A program made the position numbers and the translations under genes. The notes under the pieces were generated by a model. The model did not search any database, was not told the origin of the DNA, and saw nothing but the letters and a program-made list of their open reading frames with translations. From FEN-1088 sp031407985 (GTDB lineage: Bacteria; Myxococcota_A; Polyangia; Fen-1088), in contig JANOJB010000035.1 of assembly GCA_031407985.1 (NCBI GenBank), positions 47,656 to 111,655 on the forward strand: a stretch of DNA of 64,000 nt, written 5' to 3'. Each line of letters opens with the position of its first letter. Positions within the stretch are counted from its first letter, which is position 1. Shown here piece after piece: positions 49,730 through 59,329 of the stretch.

Positions 49730-52285
49730 CTAGAAGAAGTTGCCGATCGTGAATTCGAAAACGATGGGTTGTTCCAATGGCAGGGTTTTGAACGGGATGC
49801 CCCATTCGAAACGCAGGGGTCCGATCGGTGAGAACCAGCGAAGACCGAATCCCCAACTGGCGCGGTAAGCGCCGACGTTCCAGGGGCGTTGGCACGGATC
49901 CTTGGACACGTCGACATCAAACGGCTTCAACGTGCAGTAGAAATCCTCGAGGTTGAACGAGTTCCCCATGTCGCTGAAGACGACGCCCCGGATACCCACC
50001 TTGGCGAACAACGGGAACTCGATCTCCGCGTTGCCGATCACCTGCGCGTTGCCGCCGATGCGGAAGGGCCGCAACGGAGAATCCGACGCCAGGTCGGGAG
50101 GCGAGTGAATAACCGGCCCTAGGGAACGCGGGGAGAAGCCGCGAATGTCGTAAATACCGCCGACGAAGTACCGCTCGAAGATGGGAACGCCCCGCGGATC
50201 GCGGCTGGCGATGACGCCCCCCTCCAGTCGCAACCGAAACACGAACGGCCCCCAGATGGGATAGAAGTACCGCAGCGCGGCCTCGTACCGGGTGAAGATG
50301 TTCTGCGAGAAGAGAACGTTCTCGGCGACCTCGGCCGACAGGGTGTTGTAGAAGCCGCGCGTGGGAAACATGCGGTCGTTGCGCGTGTCGAACGACAGCA
50401 AGGTGCGCACCGACGACGTGACTCCCGATCTAAGGAGGTTGGCCTGCGATCCCGCCGGAATCGGATCCCGCTGCCCACCGGTGAAAAACCCGCGAAGACC
50501 GCTTCCGCTCGAGATCCCGACCCGTTCCCAGTTGTAGGTCAGCAGCAACCGCAGGTCGTCTTTCAACAAGTATCCCCAGGTCAGGCTGCCTCCGTAGGAC
50601 GATCGCACGAACGAATAGAGGTACCGATCCTGTTTGAAAAGGTTGAAACCGAACGTCCACTTTGTGTCCAGGAAGTACAAGTCCTGAAAAGAAAGCAGGA
50701 AGAGTTGCCGGAGACCGGACAGCTGGGCCTGGACGGTCAGAGACTGCCCCCGTCCGAAGAAGTTGTTCTGCGAGATCTGGGCCTGGGCGATGAAGTTCTC
50801 GACCGACGAGAAGCCGGCGCCGATCTGAAACGTCCCCGTGGGGCGTTCGGAGACCTCGACGTTGACCTCCATCATATTGTCGGTCGACCCACGCCGGGTG
50901 GACAGATCCACTTTTTCGAAATATCCCAGGGCGTTCACGCGCCGCTTTGAATAGTCCAGGGCCGTCTGGCTGAACGGCTCACCCTCGATGATCCTTAGCT
51001 CGCGGCGGATGACCTTGTCCCGGGTCTTGCTGTTGCCCCGGATGTTGATCCGCTCGAAATAGACCAGCTCCCCCTTCTGGATCTCGAAGGTGACATCGAC
51101 GGTGCGGGTCTTCTCGTCGACCGGCGTGGCCGGGGTGGCGTTGACGTAGGCGTATCCGCGATCTTTGTAGTAGTCGGTCAGCTTCTGCAGGTCCTCGCTG
51201 AGCTTCGACCGGTTGAATATCTCGCCGGGCTTCACCGAGACCTGCGCCAAAAAGGCCTCGCGGGCCTGCAACAAATCGCCCTTGATGTCGATCTTGCCCA
51301 GGCGATACTGCGGCCCCTCCTCGATGCTGATGCTGATGTACATGGACCGCTTGTCGGGCGAAAGCTCCAACACCGGTGTTCCGACCTTGACCTGCACATA
51401 ACCGCGGTCCCAGTAGTGGGCCTGCAGCAAGATCAGATCGCGCTGAAAAACGTCCTCGCGGTAGGTTCCCGCCTGGGTCAGAAGCGACAGGATATTTCCT
51501 TCCTTGGTGACCACGACCTCGTGCAATTCCCGGTCGGAAATCGCCTTGTTTCCGACGAAGTTTACCCGGCGCACCTCGACCTTGGCGTGTTCGTGGCAGC
51601 GGAACCAGACCTCGACCTCCGACGGACTCGGCCGCTTCAGCTCGTAGTCCACCTCGGCCATGTAGAAGCCTTTTTCGACGTACAGCTGCTTGATTTTCTG
51701 GACGTTCTTCTTCAGCTTCGCCAGGTCCAGGACCTGCTCTTTCTTGAGATCCAGGATCTCGTTGATTTTGGTCAGGCTGACCTCATCGTTCCCCGCGACG
51801 TAGATCTTGCTGATGGTCGGCTTCTCCTTCAGCACGAAAACGATCGCCAACCCGCCGCCGCCTTTCACATCGGTGCTCTCGACCTGCACGTCCTCGAAGA
51901 ATCCCATCTTCCAGATCGCGCGCACGTCCGCCCTCAGGATTTCTTGATTGATGCCGGAGCCCGGTGCGGTCTTGATGACGACGCGGATGGCGTCATCCTC
52001 CACCTTGCGATTTCCGCGAAAATGCACGCGGGCGACGGTCAGATTCGGGGCCGCCGCCGCCGATTCCTTCGCGTCCTTCCCGTCTTTCGCGCCTTGCGCC
52101 TCTTGCTCCGCCTCGTCGCCAGTCTGGTTCGCATCGGGCCGGCTCGGCTTCTCAGTCGGCTCTTCGCTTGGGTTGCGCGTGTCGGCCGCATCGACGACGC
52201 GCGCCGGTACCATGGGCCCGGCGACGATTCCCAGGACCAACAGGACGACGTGCGAACGCCGAGGCAAATTCAGAAATCCGATCAA
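49730..52285 (-). CDS. bamA: Outer membrane protein assembly factor BamA
   Basis: An 851-residue Omp85 protein, the core of the BAM complex. After a signal peptide and an acidic Gln/Glu-rich linker (about 35-78), five POTRA domains follow (LTVARVHFRGNRKVEDDAIR, ISKIYVAGNDEV, EVRRVNFVGNKAISD, RLGKIDIKGDLL, YFERINIRGNSKTRD). The 16-strand barrel includes GFSPRSLGP in the L6 region, close to the VRGF/Y lid motif (YDIRGFSPRS). The last residue is Phe, as expected for a BAM substrate. The start is TTG, overlapping the lolD stop by 4 nt (TTGA), so the genes are translationally coupled. Confidence 0.96.
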   Translation of the reverse strand: MIGFLNLPRRSHVVLLVLGIVAGPMVPARVVDAADTRNPSEEPTEKPSRPDANQTGDEAEQEAQGAKDGKDAKESAAAAPNLTVARVHFRGNRKVEDDAIRVVIKTAPGSGINQEILRADVRAIWKMGFFEDVQVESTDVKGGGGLAIVFVLKEKPTISKIYVAGNDEVSLTKINEILDLKKEQVLDLAKLKKNVQKIKQLYVEKGFYMAEVDYELKRPSPSEVEVWFRCHEHAKVEVRRVNFVGNKAISDRELHEVVVTKEGNILSLLTQAGTYREDVFQRDLILLQAHYWDRGYVQVKVGTPVLELSPDKRSMYISISIEEGPQYRLGKIDIKGDLLQAREAFLAQVSVKPGEIFNRSKLSEDLQKLTDYYKDRGYAYVNATPATPVDEKTRTVDVTFEIQKGELVYFERINIRGNSKTRDKVIRRELRIIEGEPFSQTALDYSKRRVNALGYFEKVDLSTRRGSTDNMMEVNVEVSERPTGTFQIGAGFSSVENFIAQAQISQNNFFGRGQSLTVQAQLSGLRQLFLLSFQDLYFLDTKWTFGFNLFKQDRYLYSFVRSSYGGSLTWGYLLKDDLRLLLTYNWERVGISSGSGLRGFFTGGQRDPIPAGSQANLLRSGVTSSVRTLLSFDTRNDRMFPTRGFYNTLSAEVAENVLFSQNIFTRYEAALRYFYPIWGPFVFRLRLEGGVIASRDPRGVPIFERYFVGGIYDIRGFSPRSLGPVIHSPPDLASDSPLRPFRIGGNAQVIGNAEIEFPLFAKVGIRGVVFSDMGNSFNLEDFYCTLKPFDVDVSKDPCQRPWNVGAYRASWGFGLRWFSPIGPLRFEWGIPFKTLPLEQPIVFEFTIGNFF

Positions 52286-53004
52286 ACCGACGGATCCCCT
52301 TCAAGCAGGATGCCGTCGACCATGCGCAACCGTCGGCCCGTCTGCGCGGCCAGTTCGGGGTTGTGCGTGACGATGAGCAGTGTCATCCCGAACTCACGAT
52401 TCAGTTCGAAGAACAACTCGTGCATCTCTCGGCCCGTCTTGGTGTCCAGATTCCCGGTCGGCTCATCCGCCAACAGCAGGCGCGGATGAAGCAACAGAGC
52501 ACGCGCCAACGCCACCCGCTGCTGCTCGCCGCCTGACAGCTCACCCGGGCGGTGCAACAGCCTGTCCTCAAGCCCCAGACGCGTCAGAATCGCCCGCGCC
52601 TTGGCGACGCATTCGGCTCGCGGAATACGCAAGATCAGCCCCGGCATCATCGCGTTCTCAAGCGCGCTGAATTCGGGAAGCAGGTGATGAAACTGGAACA
52701 CGAATCCGACCTGTCGATTTCGGAATGCGGCCAGCGTCGCGGGGCTCATCCGCGTGACGTCGACACCATCGAACAGAATGGTCCCCGACGTCGGCAGGTC
52801 GATGGTCCCCAGAACGTGCAGCAGCGTCGATTTGCCCGCGCCGGACGCACCGACCACCGACACGATTTCACCGGGCATGACCTCGAAGTCGATGCCCCGC
52901 AGCACGGGCAACTGTCGCCCCGTGTGTTCGAAGACCTTCGTCAGACCCCGCACCACCACGTGGGCGCCGGACGAGGTCGCGGCGGACGGCGCGGGGAGGC
53001 TCAT
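52282..53004 (-). CDS. lolD: Lipoprotein-release ABC transporter ATPase
   Basis: A 240-residue ATPase. Walker A is GASGAGKSTLL, the signature LSGGEQQRVALARALL, Walker B LLLADEPTGNLD and the switch His is in IVTHNPEL. This is the LolD/MacB pattern; with the lolC/E-type gene in the same cluster LolD is the best name. It powers release of lipoproteins from the inner membrane. Its N-terminus has a short Ala/Ser extension; the ATG at 53004 has only a weak ribosome binding site. It overlaps bamA by 4 nt and lies 98 bp after the stop of the large lipoprotein gene. Confidence 0.94.
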   Translation of the reverse strand: MSLPAPSAATSSGAHVVVRGLTKVFEHTGRQLPVLRGIDFEVMPGEIVSVVGASGAGKSTLLHVLGTIDLPTSGTILFDGVDVTRMSPATLAAFRNRQVGFVFQFHHLLPEFSALENAMMPGLILRIPRAECVAKARAILTRLGLEDRLLHRPGELSGGEQQRVALARALLLHPRLLLADEPTGNLDTKTGREMHELFFELNREFGMTLLIVTHNPELAAQTGRRLRMVDGILLEGDPSV

Positions 53005-53102
53005 AGGGGGCGTTAACCTAGTCGGCGCCCCCTTTGGTGTCAACGCGCGCGACCACTGCACAAACCCTGGGACTCCGGGCGCTTACGCCGGGTTGCCTGG
53101 GT

Positions 53103-56090
53103 TTAGTTCCCGCTGATTCGAACCAGGTGAACGAAAGCGCGATCGTCTTCAAAGCGCCGCGCCAACTGGTACGCGATCGAGACCGGAAGTTCCGCGATGG
53201 CAAAATTCAGCGACAGGGACCCTCCTGCGGCGGCGTGCCGGGTGGCCTGGCCATCGGATGCCACGACGCCGAAGAAGGCCAGGTTCACCTGTCGCAGGAA
53301 GAACGACGGCAACAGTCCCAGCGCGGACGCCGATCCCCAGTCGATGATGAACGGATACCGGTACGCCGCGTTCGCGATCACGATCCGATCGGTCGCGATG
53401 GGGTAGTCCTCGTATCCCCACAGGGGTTCGAAGAAGCGAACGTTGGGCGGCAGTGGATCAGCGACCACCTCAGGCACAGGCGGACCGTCCGGAGATCTCC
53501 TGGTGTACAGAGTCGTGACGCCCCCGCCACCCACCTGCAACCAACGCATGCCGTTCTGCAGCCCGGTCACGGCGCGACCGCTGACGCTGAGAAGAAGCCT
53601 GTGGCGCCGCGAGAACGGCAAGGGTGTCACGGCGGTGATCTCACCGCGCAGGTCGGTGAGCGTGCTCCCCGCCGAACTCCAGGTTGCGGGATAAACGAAC
53701 GCGTCGGCAGCCGCGTATAGCAGCCGACGCGCGCCCGCGTAGGCCGTTGATTCGGCGGCGGTGTAGCTGGTGTGAAGATACGGGCCCGCCACGCGCCGCG
53801 ATTCCACCGCGACCGTCGGCTCCCCGGGCTGGTTGTCCTCGGTCAAATTGAACCCCAGCGTCACGGGGTTGCCGTAGAACGACCGCGTCATGTCGACGTT
53901 CGCCTGCCGTTGACGTTTGTCCAGCGTGTAGTCCTGGGGACGGGGCACGGGCGCGTTGACCGGCTGGGGAGGAACGTCATGCAACGACAGGAACATGCCC
54001 GTGAGGGTCAGCGTGTACGGGGCCAGCAGCCGGTTCGCGTAGCCGAAACCGACGCCGTAGCCAGGCCGGGCGCTTGCGAACTGGTACGTGCCCGTCAGCG
54101 TCCAGCGGTGAAACTGCAGGCGATCGTTGCCCGCCAGGACCAGACCCAGTGCGAAAGCCTGCCGCCCCGTCGCTGTAAATGTCGGTCCGTGGAGCAACGG
54201 CACGAACAGGTGATCGGTCGCGTGATACGGCTGGTCCGACAGGACCAACAGCGCCTCGTCGATCGCCGCCGTTGCGTGCGGCGCTTGCGGGAACGCTGCC
54301 ACGGGAGCCGGGTCTGGATTGAGCACGGACGGCGGAGGCAGCGAAACCTCGTCCAGGGTCCAACGCCAGCCTTCCCTATTGAGGAACCGCAACGTCCCGC
54401 GCGCCACCTGCGGCTGAAATGCCAGGTACGGCGCGCGCGTGACTGGCCGCGATCGGCCTGTGCGCAGGTCGGCAAGGTGGACCTGAAACCCGCGGTCACC
54501 AACAGCGGCGGACAGATAGACGACCCTGTCGTTGTCGGCCCAGGATCCATCATGGACCGGATTACGGCCGTCGGTCAGCGTGGTCAGGGTCGCGCCCGAG
54601 GCGGCGTCGAACACCACGATGCGGAAGCCGCGCCCATCAGCGACGGTCGCCACGATACGTTTGCCGTCGGGGGAGTAGCGTGGCAACGAAATGAAGTATC
54701 CCGCGGCCGCCTTGACCAGTACGCGGATAACTCCAGTGGCGATGTCCAACAATGCCAAATCGTGGCGATCGCCGTCGGCCCGCGCGAACGCGTAGACGCG
54801 CCCGTCGGGACTGATCGATCCCCCCGCCCCTCGCAGATCCGGGCAGATGATGGTCAGGGCGGCGGTGGCCAGATCGACACGTACCAATCGGCTGGCTTGA
54901 AACGTGGCATCCAGATCCAGCGCGGTGAAATACAACGCACTTCCATCCGCGGTGAAACTGAGCGGACCCGTGAGCTGGGGGGCGCCGATTTTGAGGCGCC
55001 GGGGCGGCAGGAGGTCGATCAAATTCAGCGATAGGCGCACGTCGCCCCCGGGGCCACGCACAATCAATCGCGGGGGCGTGTCGTGGTCGGCCAGCAACAG
55101 CGCCTCGGTTCCATCGACGGCGCGGGCATACCGGGCGTTGGTCCCCGCGGTCGAGATCACGCGCTGATCGGCAGGTCGCTCAACCAACGGATGTCGCGCG
55201 GCGACGTCGGCGGCGAATTCGTCGATCAAGGTCGACAGGCTTTTGTCGTAGGCCTGCCAAAAGCGAACATTGACCCACAGTGGAAAGAAGATCGCCCGCG
55301 CCTGCACGTCGATCAGCTTCCACAGACGCCATTGCCCATATCGCTCGGCCAGAAAACGCACGAACTGACTTCCCACCAGGTATTGATGGCCACGTTCGAA
55401 GTCGCGATTCAGCGCCGACAGATCGCCACCATTGAGCTGTCTCCCCGCGACACCCGCGGCGAACACGCCGTGCCAGTACGGCCAGGCCAGGCGGCCGACA
55501 CCGGGCCGCAACCGGGTCTCGTAGTAGACCGCCAACCCCTCGAAAAACCAGGAATCAAGACCAATTTGGGGCGAGTACGTCTCGCCGAACAGGACATTCA
55601 GGACAAGCCCCAAGCCACCAATCTGCTGAAACTGAACGTAGTGGGTCAGTTCGTGGCAGGCGATCGGAACCGGATCCTGGGGCAGGCCCAGTTCCAGCGA
55701 GAAGGTGTCCAGCGTTCCGTACGTGGGAACGACCGCGACCGGCTGGTAGCCCGCGAAAGGTGGAGCGGCGAATGCGTTGTTGAAGGTGAGCTCGGGCAGG
55801 ATCAACGTCATCCGTCGGTCGGCGATGAGATTGTGAACCTGGGAGAACGCCTTCAACGCAAGCGCACAGGCCTCGACGCCACCCGCGAATCGATACGCCT
55901 GCTCGCGCCGCGATTCAGGGTAGTAGATCCGCAGGCTGGCTGTCTCCAAGCGGCGCATGGGGGTCCGCGCCAGCGCGGTCGCCACGTCGTCGGGAAGCAG
56001 CGGTTGCTCGGATGTCGCGCAGCCGCCCGCCCCGAGGAGAAACAACCCCAGCCCAACCAAACCCCTCCACCCACCCCAGGTTTCTGTCAC
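53103..56090 (-). CDS. Lipoprotein with zinc-peptidase-like, beta-propeller and C-terminal barrel-like regions
   Basis: A 995-residue protein. A signal peptide with lipobox GAGGC (Cys24) leads to a gluzincin-like domain (about 40-290) with HELTH at 146-150 and WFFEGLAVYYE (Glu184). A TolB/PD40-type beta-propeller follows at about 330-600 (GPLSFTADGSALYFTALD, GGSISPDGRVYAFARADG, LPRYSPDGKRIVATVADG). The last about 350 residues are rich in alternating beta strands and aromatic residues, as in an outer-membrane barrel (RWTLTGTYQFASARPGYGVG, FGYANRLLAPYTLTLTGMFL). It lies between the lolC/E gene (9 bp) and lolD. The start is GTG at 56090. Function unknown; an outer-membrane peptidase is possible. 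Confidence 0.82.
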   Translation of the reverse strand: MTETWGGWRGLVGLGLFLLGAGGCATSEQPLLPDDVATALARTPMRRLETASLRIYYPESRREQAYRFAGGVEACALALKAFSQVHNLIADRRMTLILPELTFNNAFAAPPFAGYQPVAVVPTYGTLDTFSLELGLPQDPVPIACHELTHYVQFQQIGGLGLVLNVLFGETYSPQIGLDSWFFEGLAVYYETRLRPGVGRLAWPYWHGVFAAGVAGRQLNGGDLSALNRDFERGHQYLVGSQFVRFLAERYGQWRLWKLIDVQARAIFFPLWVNVRFWQAYDKSLSTLIDEFAADVAARHPLVERPADQRVISTAGTNARYARAVDGTEALLLADHDTPPRLIVRGPGGDVRLSLNLIDLLPPRRLKIGAPQLTGPLSFTADGSALYFTALDLDATFQASRLVRVDLATAALTIICPDLRGAGGSISPDGRVYAFARADGDRHDLALLDIATGVIRVLVKAAAGYFISLPRYSPDGKRIVATVADGRGFRIVVFDAASGATLTTLTDGRNPVHDGSWADNDRVVYLSAAVGDRGFQVHLADLRTGRSRPVTRAPYLAFQPQVARGTLRFLNREGWRWTLDEVSLPPPSVLNPDPAPVAAFPQAPHATAAIDEALLVLSDQPYHATDHLFVPLLHGPTFTATGRQAFALGLVLAGNDRLQFHRWTLTGTYQFASARPGYGVGFGYANRLLAPYTLTLTGMFLSLHDVPPQPVNAPVPRPQDYTLDKRQRQANVDMTRSFYGNPVTLGFNLTEDNQPGEPTVAVESRRVAGPYLHTSYTAAESTAYAGARRLLYAAADAFVYPATWSSAGSTLTDLRGEITAVTPLPFSRRHRLLLSVSGRAVTGLQNGMRWLQVGGGGVTTLYTRRSPDGPPVPEVVADPLPPNVRFFEPLWGYEDYPIATDRIVIANAAYRYPFIIDWGSASALGLLPSFFLRQVNLAFFGVVASDGQATRHAAAGGSLSLNFAIAELPVSIAYQLARRFEDDRAFVHLVRISGN

Positions 56091-56099
56091 ACGGGCCGC

Positions 56100-57740
56100 C
56101 TATTCGTACCGAAGTCCCTCGACCGGGCGCATCCGTGAGGCCAGAAACGCCGGGTACAACGTCGCCAGGCAACACAGGCCCAGCGCCGCGGCCGCGACCG
56201 ACGCGATCTCGCCCACGCGCATCACGACCGGCAACTTCTGGATGTAGTAGACGTCCGGGTCCAAAGGCAGACCGAAGCGCGCGATCAGCACACAAGTTCC
56301 GATCCCAAGCGCCAGGCCGATGGTCAATCCGACAAGGCCGATGTACAGCCCCTCGGCGAAGAACACACGCAAGATGCCCCCGTCGGTGGCACCCATGGAT
56401 TTCAAGATCGCGACCTCGCGTCCCTTTTCGGTCACCAGCATGATCAGGTTCGAGACAATCGAAAACGACGCGACCAACGCGATGAACGTCAGCACGATGA
56501 ACATCGCCACCTTCTCCAGACGCAGCGCCATGAACAGCGCGCGGTTCAGCTCCTCCCAGGAGCGAACCTCGTAGTCGGGGCCCAACAGCTTGGCGATGTG
56601 CGCCGACGTGACGGCGGCTGCGTCCGCATCGGACGTGCGCACCTCGATCCCGGTCACCTCCCCGCGCATGTTCAGAAACTTCTGCGCTTCATCCAGCGCC
56701 ACGTACGCCAGCTTGGAATCGAATTCGTACATGCCCGAGTAGAAATGGCCGGCGACACGAAACGATTTCAATTTCGGCATCGGTCCGGTGGGACCGATGC
56801 CGCACAACGGACACGCCACATCAACCTCGCTGCCCATGTAGACGCGCAGTGAATGGGCGAACAGCTCTTCTCCCAGAAGGATGCCGGGCAGCTCGCGCGG
56901 TGGCGGCAATACCAGCGGAGGGGCGACGGGGAACTCGCGAACTCCCATCTCGGGCGGACGCGCCCGAGCTCGATCCTTTTCATCCGACCCGGACGCAACG
57001 GACCCGGACGCAGCGGGGTCCCGCGCACCGGGTCCTGGATCGATCGCATCGTCCAATGCCGGCGCCACCGAGGCCCGACCATCAATCGGTATGCGATCGG
57101 GGTGAAGCAGGAATTCCACGCCACCCTCCTTCAACGTTCGTCCTAGATCCAAGACCCGCGTGGCCCGGGCAGGCTCGATGCCGCGCAGGATGATACCCAT
57201 GCCCGCAGCATTGGAGGTGTGTTTCACGATGACCTCCGATTCGACGTAGGCCATCATCTCGACGACACCCGGCTGGCCGGCGACGCGCGCCTGCACATCC
57301 TTCCAGTCGGTGAACGGCTTGTCGTCCGCTCGCCCGATGACGATGTCGGCCTTGGTGGCGCGAATCTTCGATTTCAGGTCCAGCTCGAACCCTGACATGA
57401 TCGACAGCGTGATGATCGGCGCGCCCGTCCCCAACAGGACGCCGAACATCGAAAAGGCCGTAAACACCGTGAAGGTGGAAAACAGCGCCCCCAGGACGGT
57501 CCCCAGAACCCCGACCACGATCGCCACCACGCCGATCATCTTCAGATTCTCGAAAATCAGCGCGCCGCGGATCAGAAAGATGCCGTGCGGTTTGAACTTC
57601 AAGATGAGGTGCTGGCCGGCGAAACACGCTGCACCAAGCAGCAGAAGCGCCAGTCCCACAATCAACGTCTTGTGCGATTTTCGCTCGACGTCGCGCAGGT
57701 GGCGCCAGGCGATGAACCACTCGAAACCAGGACCCGTCAT
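56100..57740 (-). CDS. Lipoprotein-release permease, LolC/LolE (LolF-like)
   Basis: A 546-residue FtsX-type permease, longer than the usual about 410. It starts FEWFIAWRHLRD, the LolC/E-type start, but has an extra membrane hairpin (about 25-85) before the usual first segment. A long insertion (about 230-330) in the periplasmic region carries a CPLCG motif. The C-terminal part has the three FtsX membrane segments (MFIVLTFIALVASFSIVSNL, VTEKGREVAILKSMGATDGG). Only one such permease gene is present, so it may act as a homodimer, as in LolF-type systems. It precedes the large lipoprotein gene by 9 bp and follows lysS by 7 bp. Confidence 0.88.
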   Translation of the reverse strand: MTGPGFEWFIAWRHLRDVERKSHKTLIVGLALLLLGAACFAGQHLILKFKPHGIFLIRGALIFENLKMIGVVAIVVGVLGTVLGALFSTFTVFTAFSMFGVLLGTGAPIITLSIMSGFELDLKSKIRATKADIVIGRADDKPFTDWKDVQARVAGQPGVVEMMAYVESEVIVKHTSNAAGMGIILRGIEPARATRVLDLGRTLKEGGVEFLLHPDRIPIDGRASVAPALDDAIDPGPGARDPAASGSVASGSDEKDRARARPPEMGVREFPVAPPLVLPPPRELPGILLGEELFAHSLRVYMGSEVDVACPLCGIGPTGPMPKLKSFRVAGHFYSGMYEFDSKLAYVALDEAQKFLNMRGEVTGIEVRTSDADAAAVTSAHIAKLLGPDYEVRSWEELNRALFMALRLEKVAMFIVLTFIALVASFSIVSNLIMLVTEKGREVAILKSMGATDGGILRVFFAEGLYIGLVGLTIGLALGIGTCVLIARFGLPLDPDVYYIQKLPVVMRVGEIASVAAAALGLCCLATLYPAFLASRMRPVEGLRYE

Positions 57741-57747
57741 TTGATCC

Positions 57748-59319
57748 TCACTCCCGCCCCGGACGCATGAGCGGAAACAGAATGACGTCGCGGATCGACG
57801 GCTGATCGCAAAGCAGCATCACCAGGCGATCGATCCCGATTCCCTCACCGGCGGTCGGCGGCAGGCCGTATTCCAGAGCGCGGCAGTAGTCCTCGTCGTA
57901 GTCCATGGTCTCCTCGGCGCCCTTGGCCTTGGCGTCGACCTGACGCTGAAACCGTTCGCGCTGGTCGGCCGGATCGTTCAGCTCGGAGAACGCGTTGGCG
58001 TGTTCGCGCCCGACAATAAACAGTTCGAACCGATCGACCTTGCCGGGATCCGCGTCGTTGCGCCGGGACAGTGGCGACGTTTCGGCCGGGTACTCGGTCA
58101 CGAACGCGGGACGATCAGCGGGCAGCGCTTTTTCCCCGCCATAGTCGAACAACGCGCCCACGCGTTCACCGTGTGAATCGGACTTGCGCAGAACGGCGCC
58201 CAGTTCGTCCTTGCCGGCAGAGGCCCCGACACCGTCGATCCAGGTCGACAACGCCTGGGGATCGTCCAGCATCGGGCGCTCTAGACCGCCCGCCAGGATT
58301 CCGGCGCGCGACGCCTGCACAATCGCGTCTTTCATGGGAATGCGCGGCCAGGGTCCCGTCAGGTTGACCGTCTGTCCGCCGTAAGTGATCGTTTCGCCGC
58401 CCGCGACCTCGCGGGCAAGTTCGGTGAACAACTGCTCGGTCAAGGTCATCAGGTCCTCGTACGTGGCGTACGCCTGATAAAACTCCAGCATCGTGAATTC
58501 GGGGTTGTGCTGCCGCGACAAGCCCTCGTTGCGGAAGTTCCGACCGATCTCATAAACGCGTTCAAAGCTTCCCACGACCAGTCGTTTCAGGTGCAGCTCG
58601 GGCGCGATGCGCATGAACAGATTCAGGTCCAGCGCGTTGTGGTGCGTATGAAACGGACGCGCGGCGGCGCCGCCTAGGATACCGTGCATCATCGGTGTCT
58701 CGACCTCGAAGAATCCGCGATCGTCCAGGAACCGCCGGATGCTCCGCACGATGGTCGACCGCTTGCGAAAGACCTCGCGGACCTCGGGGTTGACGACCAG
58801 GTCGACGTAGCGTTGCCGGTAACGCAATTCCTGATCCGACAGCCCGTGGAACTTCTCGGGCAGCGATCGCGTGGACTTGGTCAGAATCGCGACCTTCTCC
58901 GCCAGGATCGTCAGTTCGCCGGTCTTGGTGTGAATGGCTGCCCCCGTGGCCCCGATGAAGTCGCCACGCTCCATCCGCTTCCACGCCTCGAACTCGGCCT
59001 CACCCACGACGTCCTTCTTCACCCAAACCTGAATTTCACCGGTGCGATCCAGAAGCTTCACGAAGGTCATGCCGCCGAATCCCCGGTAGGCCACGATGCG
59101 GCCGGCGACCGAAAAGCGTTCTTCCGACAGCAACACCGGTGGTGCGCCCTTGGGTGCCGCGGGATCGGGGGCGGGCACCGGCACGTCGGCGAACCGATCG
59201 GTGATCTGGCGCGCGGTGTGGGTCGGGCTCCACCCGTTGGCGTAGGGATTTTTCCCTAGCTGGCGCAACTCGGCGACCTTGCGTTGGCGCTCGGCGATCA
59301 GTTCTTCTTCGTCAGCCAT
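57748..59319 (-). CDS. lysS: Lysyl-tRNA synthetase, class II
   Basis: A 523-residue synthetase charging tRNA-Lys. An N-terminal OB-fold anticodon-binding domain (about 60-165) precedes the class II core. Motif 2 is FRNEGLSRQHNPEFTMLEFY and motif 3 GEGIGIDRLVMLL. RFLDDRGFFEVETPMM is motif 1. The ATG at 59319 was chosen over upstream codons because the family N-terminus starts MADEEELIAERQRKVAELR. It lies 10 nt after prfB and 7 nt before the lol gene; prfB-lysS order is the same as in E. coli. Confidence 0.97.
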   Translation of the reverse strand: MADEEELIAERQRKVAELRQLGKNPYANGWSPTHTARQITDRFADVPVPAPDPAAPKGAPPVLLSEERFSVAGRIVAYRGFGGMTFVKLLDRTGEIQVWVKKDVVGEAEFEAWKRMERGDFIGATGAAIHTKTGELTILAEKVAILTKSTRSLPEKFHGLSDQELRYRQRYVDLVVNPEVREVFRKRSTIVRSIRRFLDDRGFFEVETPMMHGILGGAAARPFHTHHNALDLNLFMRIAPELHLKRLVVGSFERVYEIGRNFRNEGLSRQHNPEFTMLEFYQAYATYEDLMTLTEQLFTELAREVAGGETITYGGQTVNLTGPWPRIPMKDAIVQASRAGILAGGLERPMLDDPQALSTWIDGVGASAGKDELGAVLRKSDSHGERVGALFDYGGEKALPADRPAFVTEYPAETSPLSRRNDADPGKVDRFELFIVGREHANAFSELNDPADQRERFQRQVDAKAKGAEETMDYDEDYCRALEYGLPPTAGEGIGIDRLVMLLCDQPSIRDVILFPLMRPGRE

Positions 59320-59329
59320 AGGAAATCCG

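Noticed and set aside
51416..52489. 357-residue plus-strand open frame
   Set aside because: Antisense to bamA and lolD; no domain features.
53772..55034. 420-residue plus-strand open frame
   Set aside because: Antisense to the large lipoprotein gene; no signal or motif.
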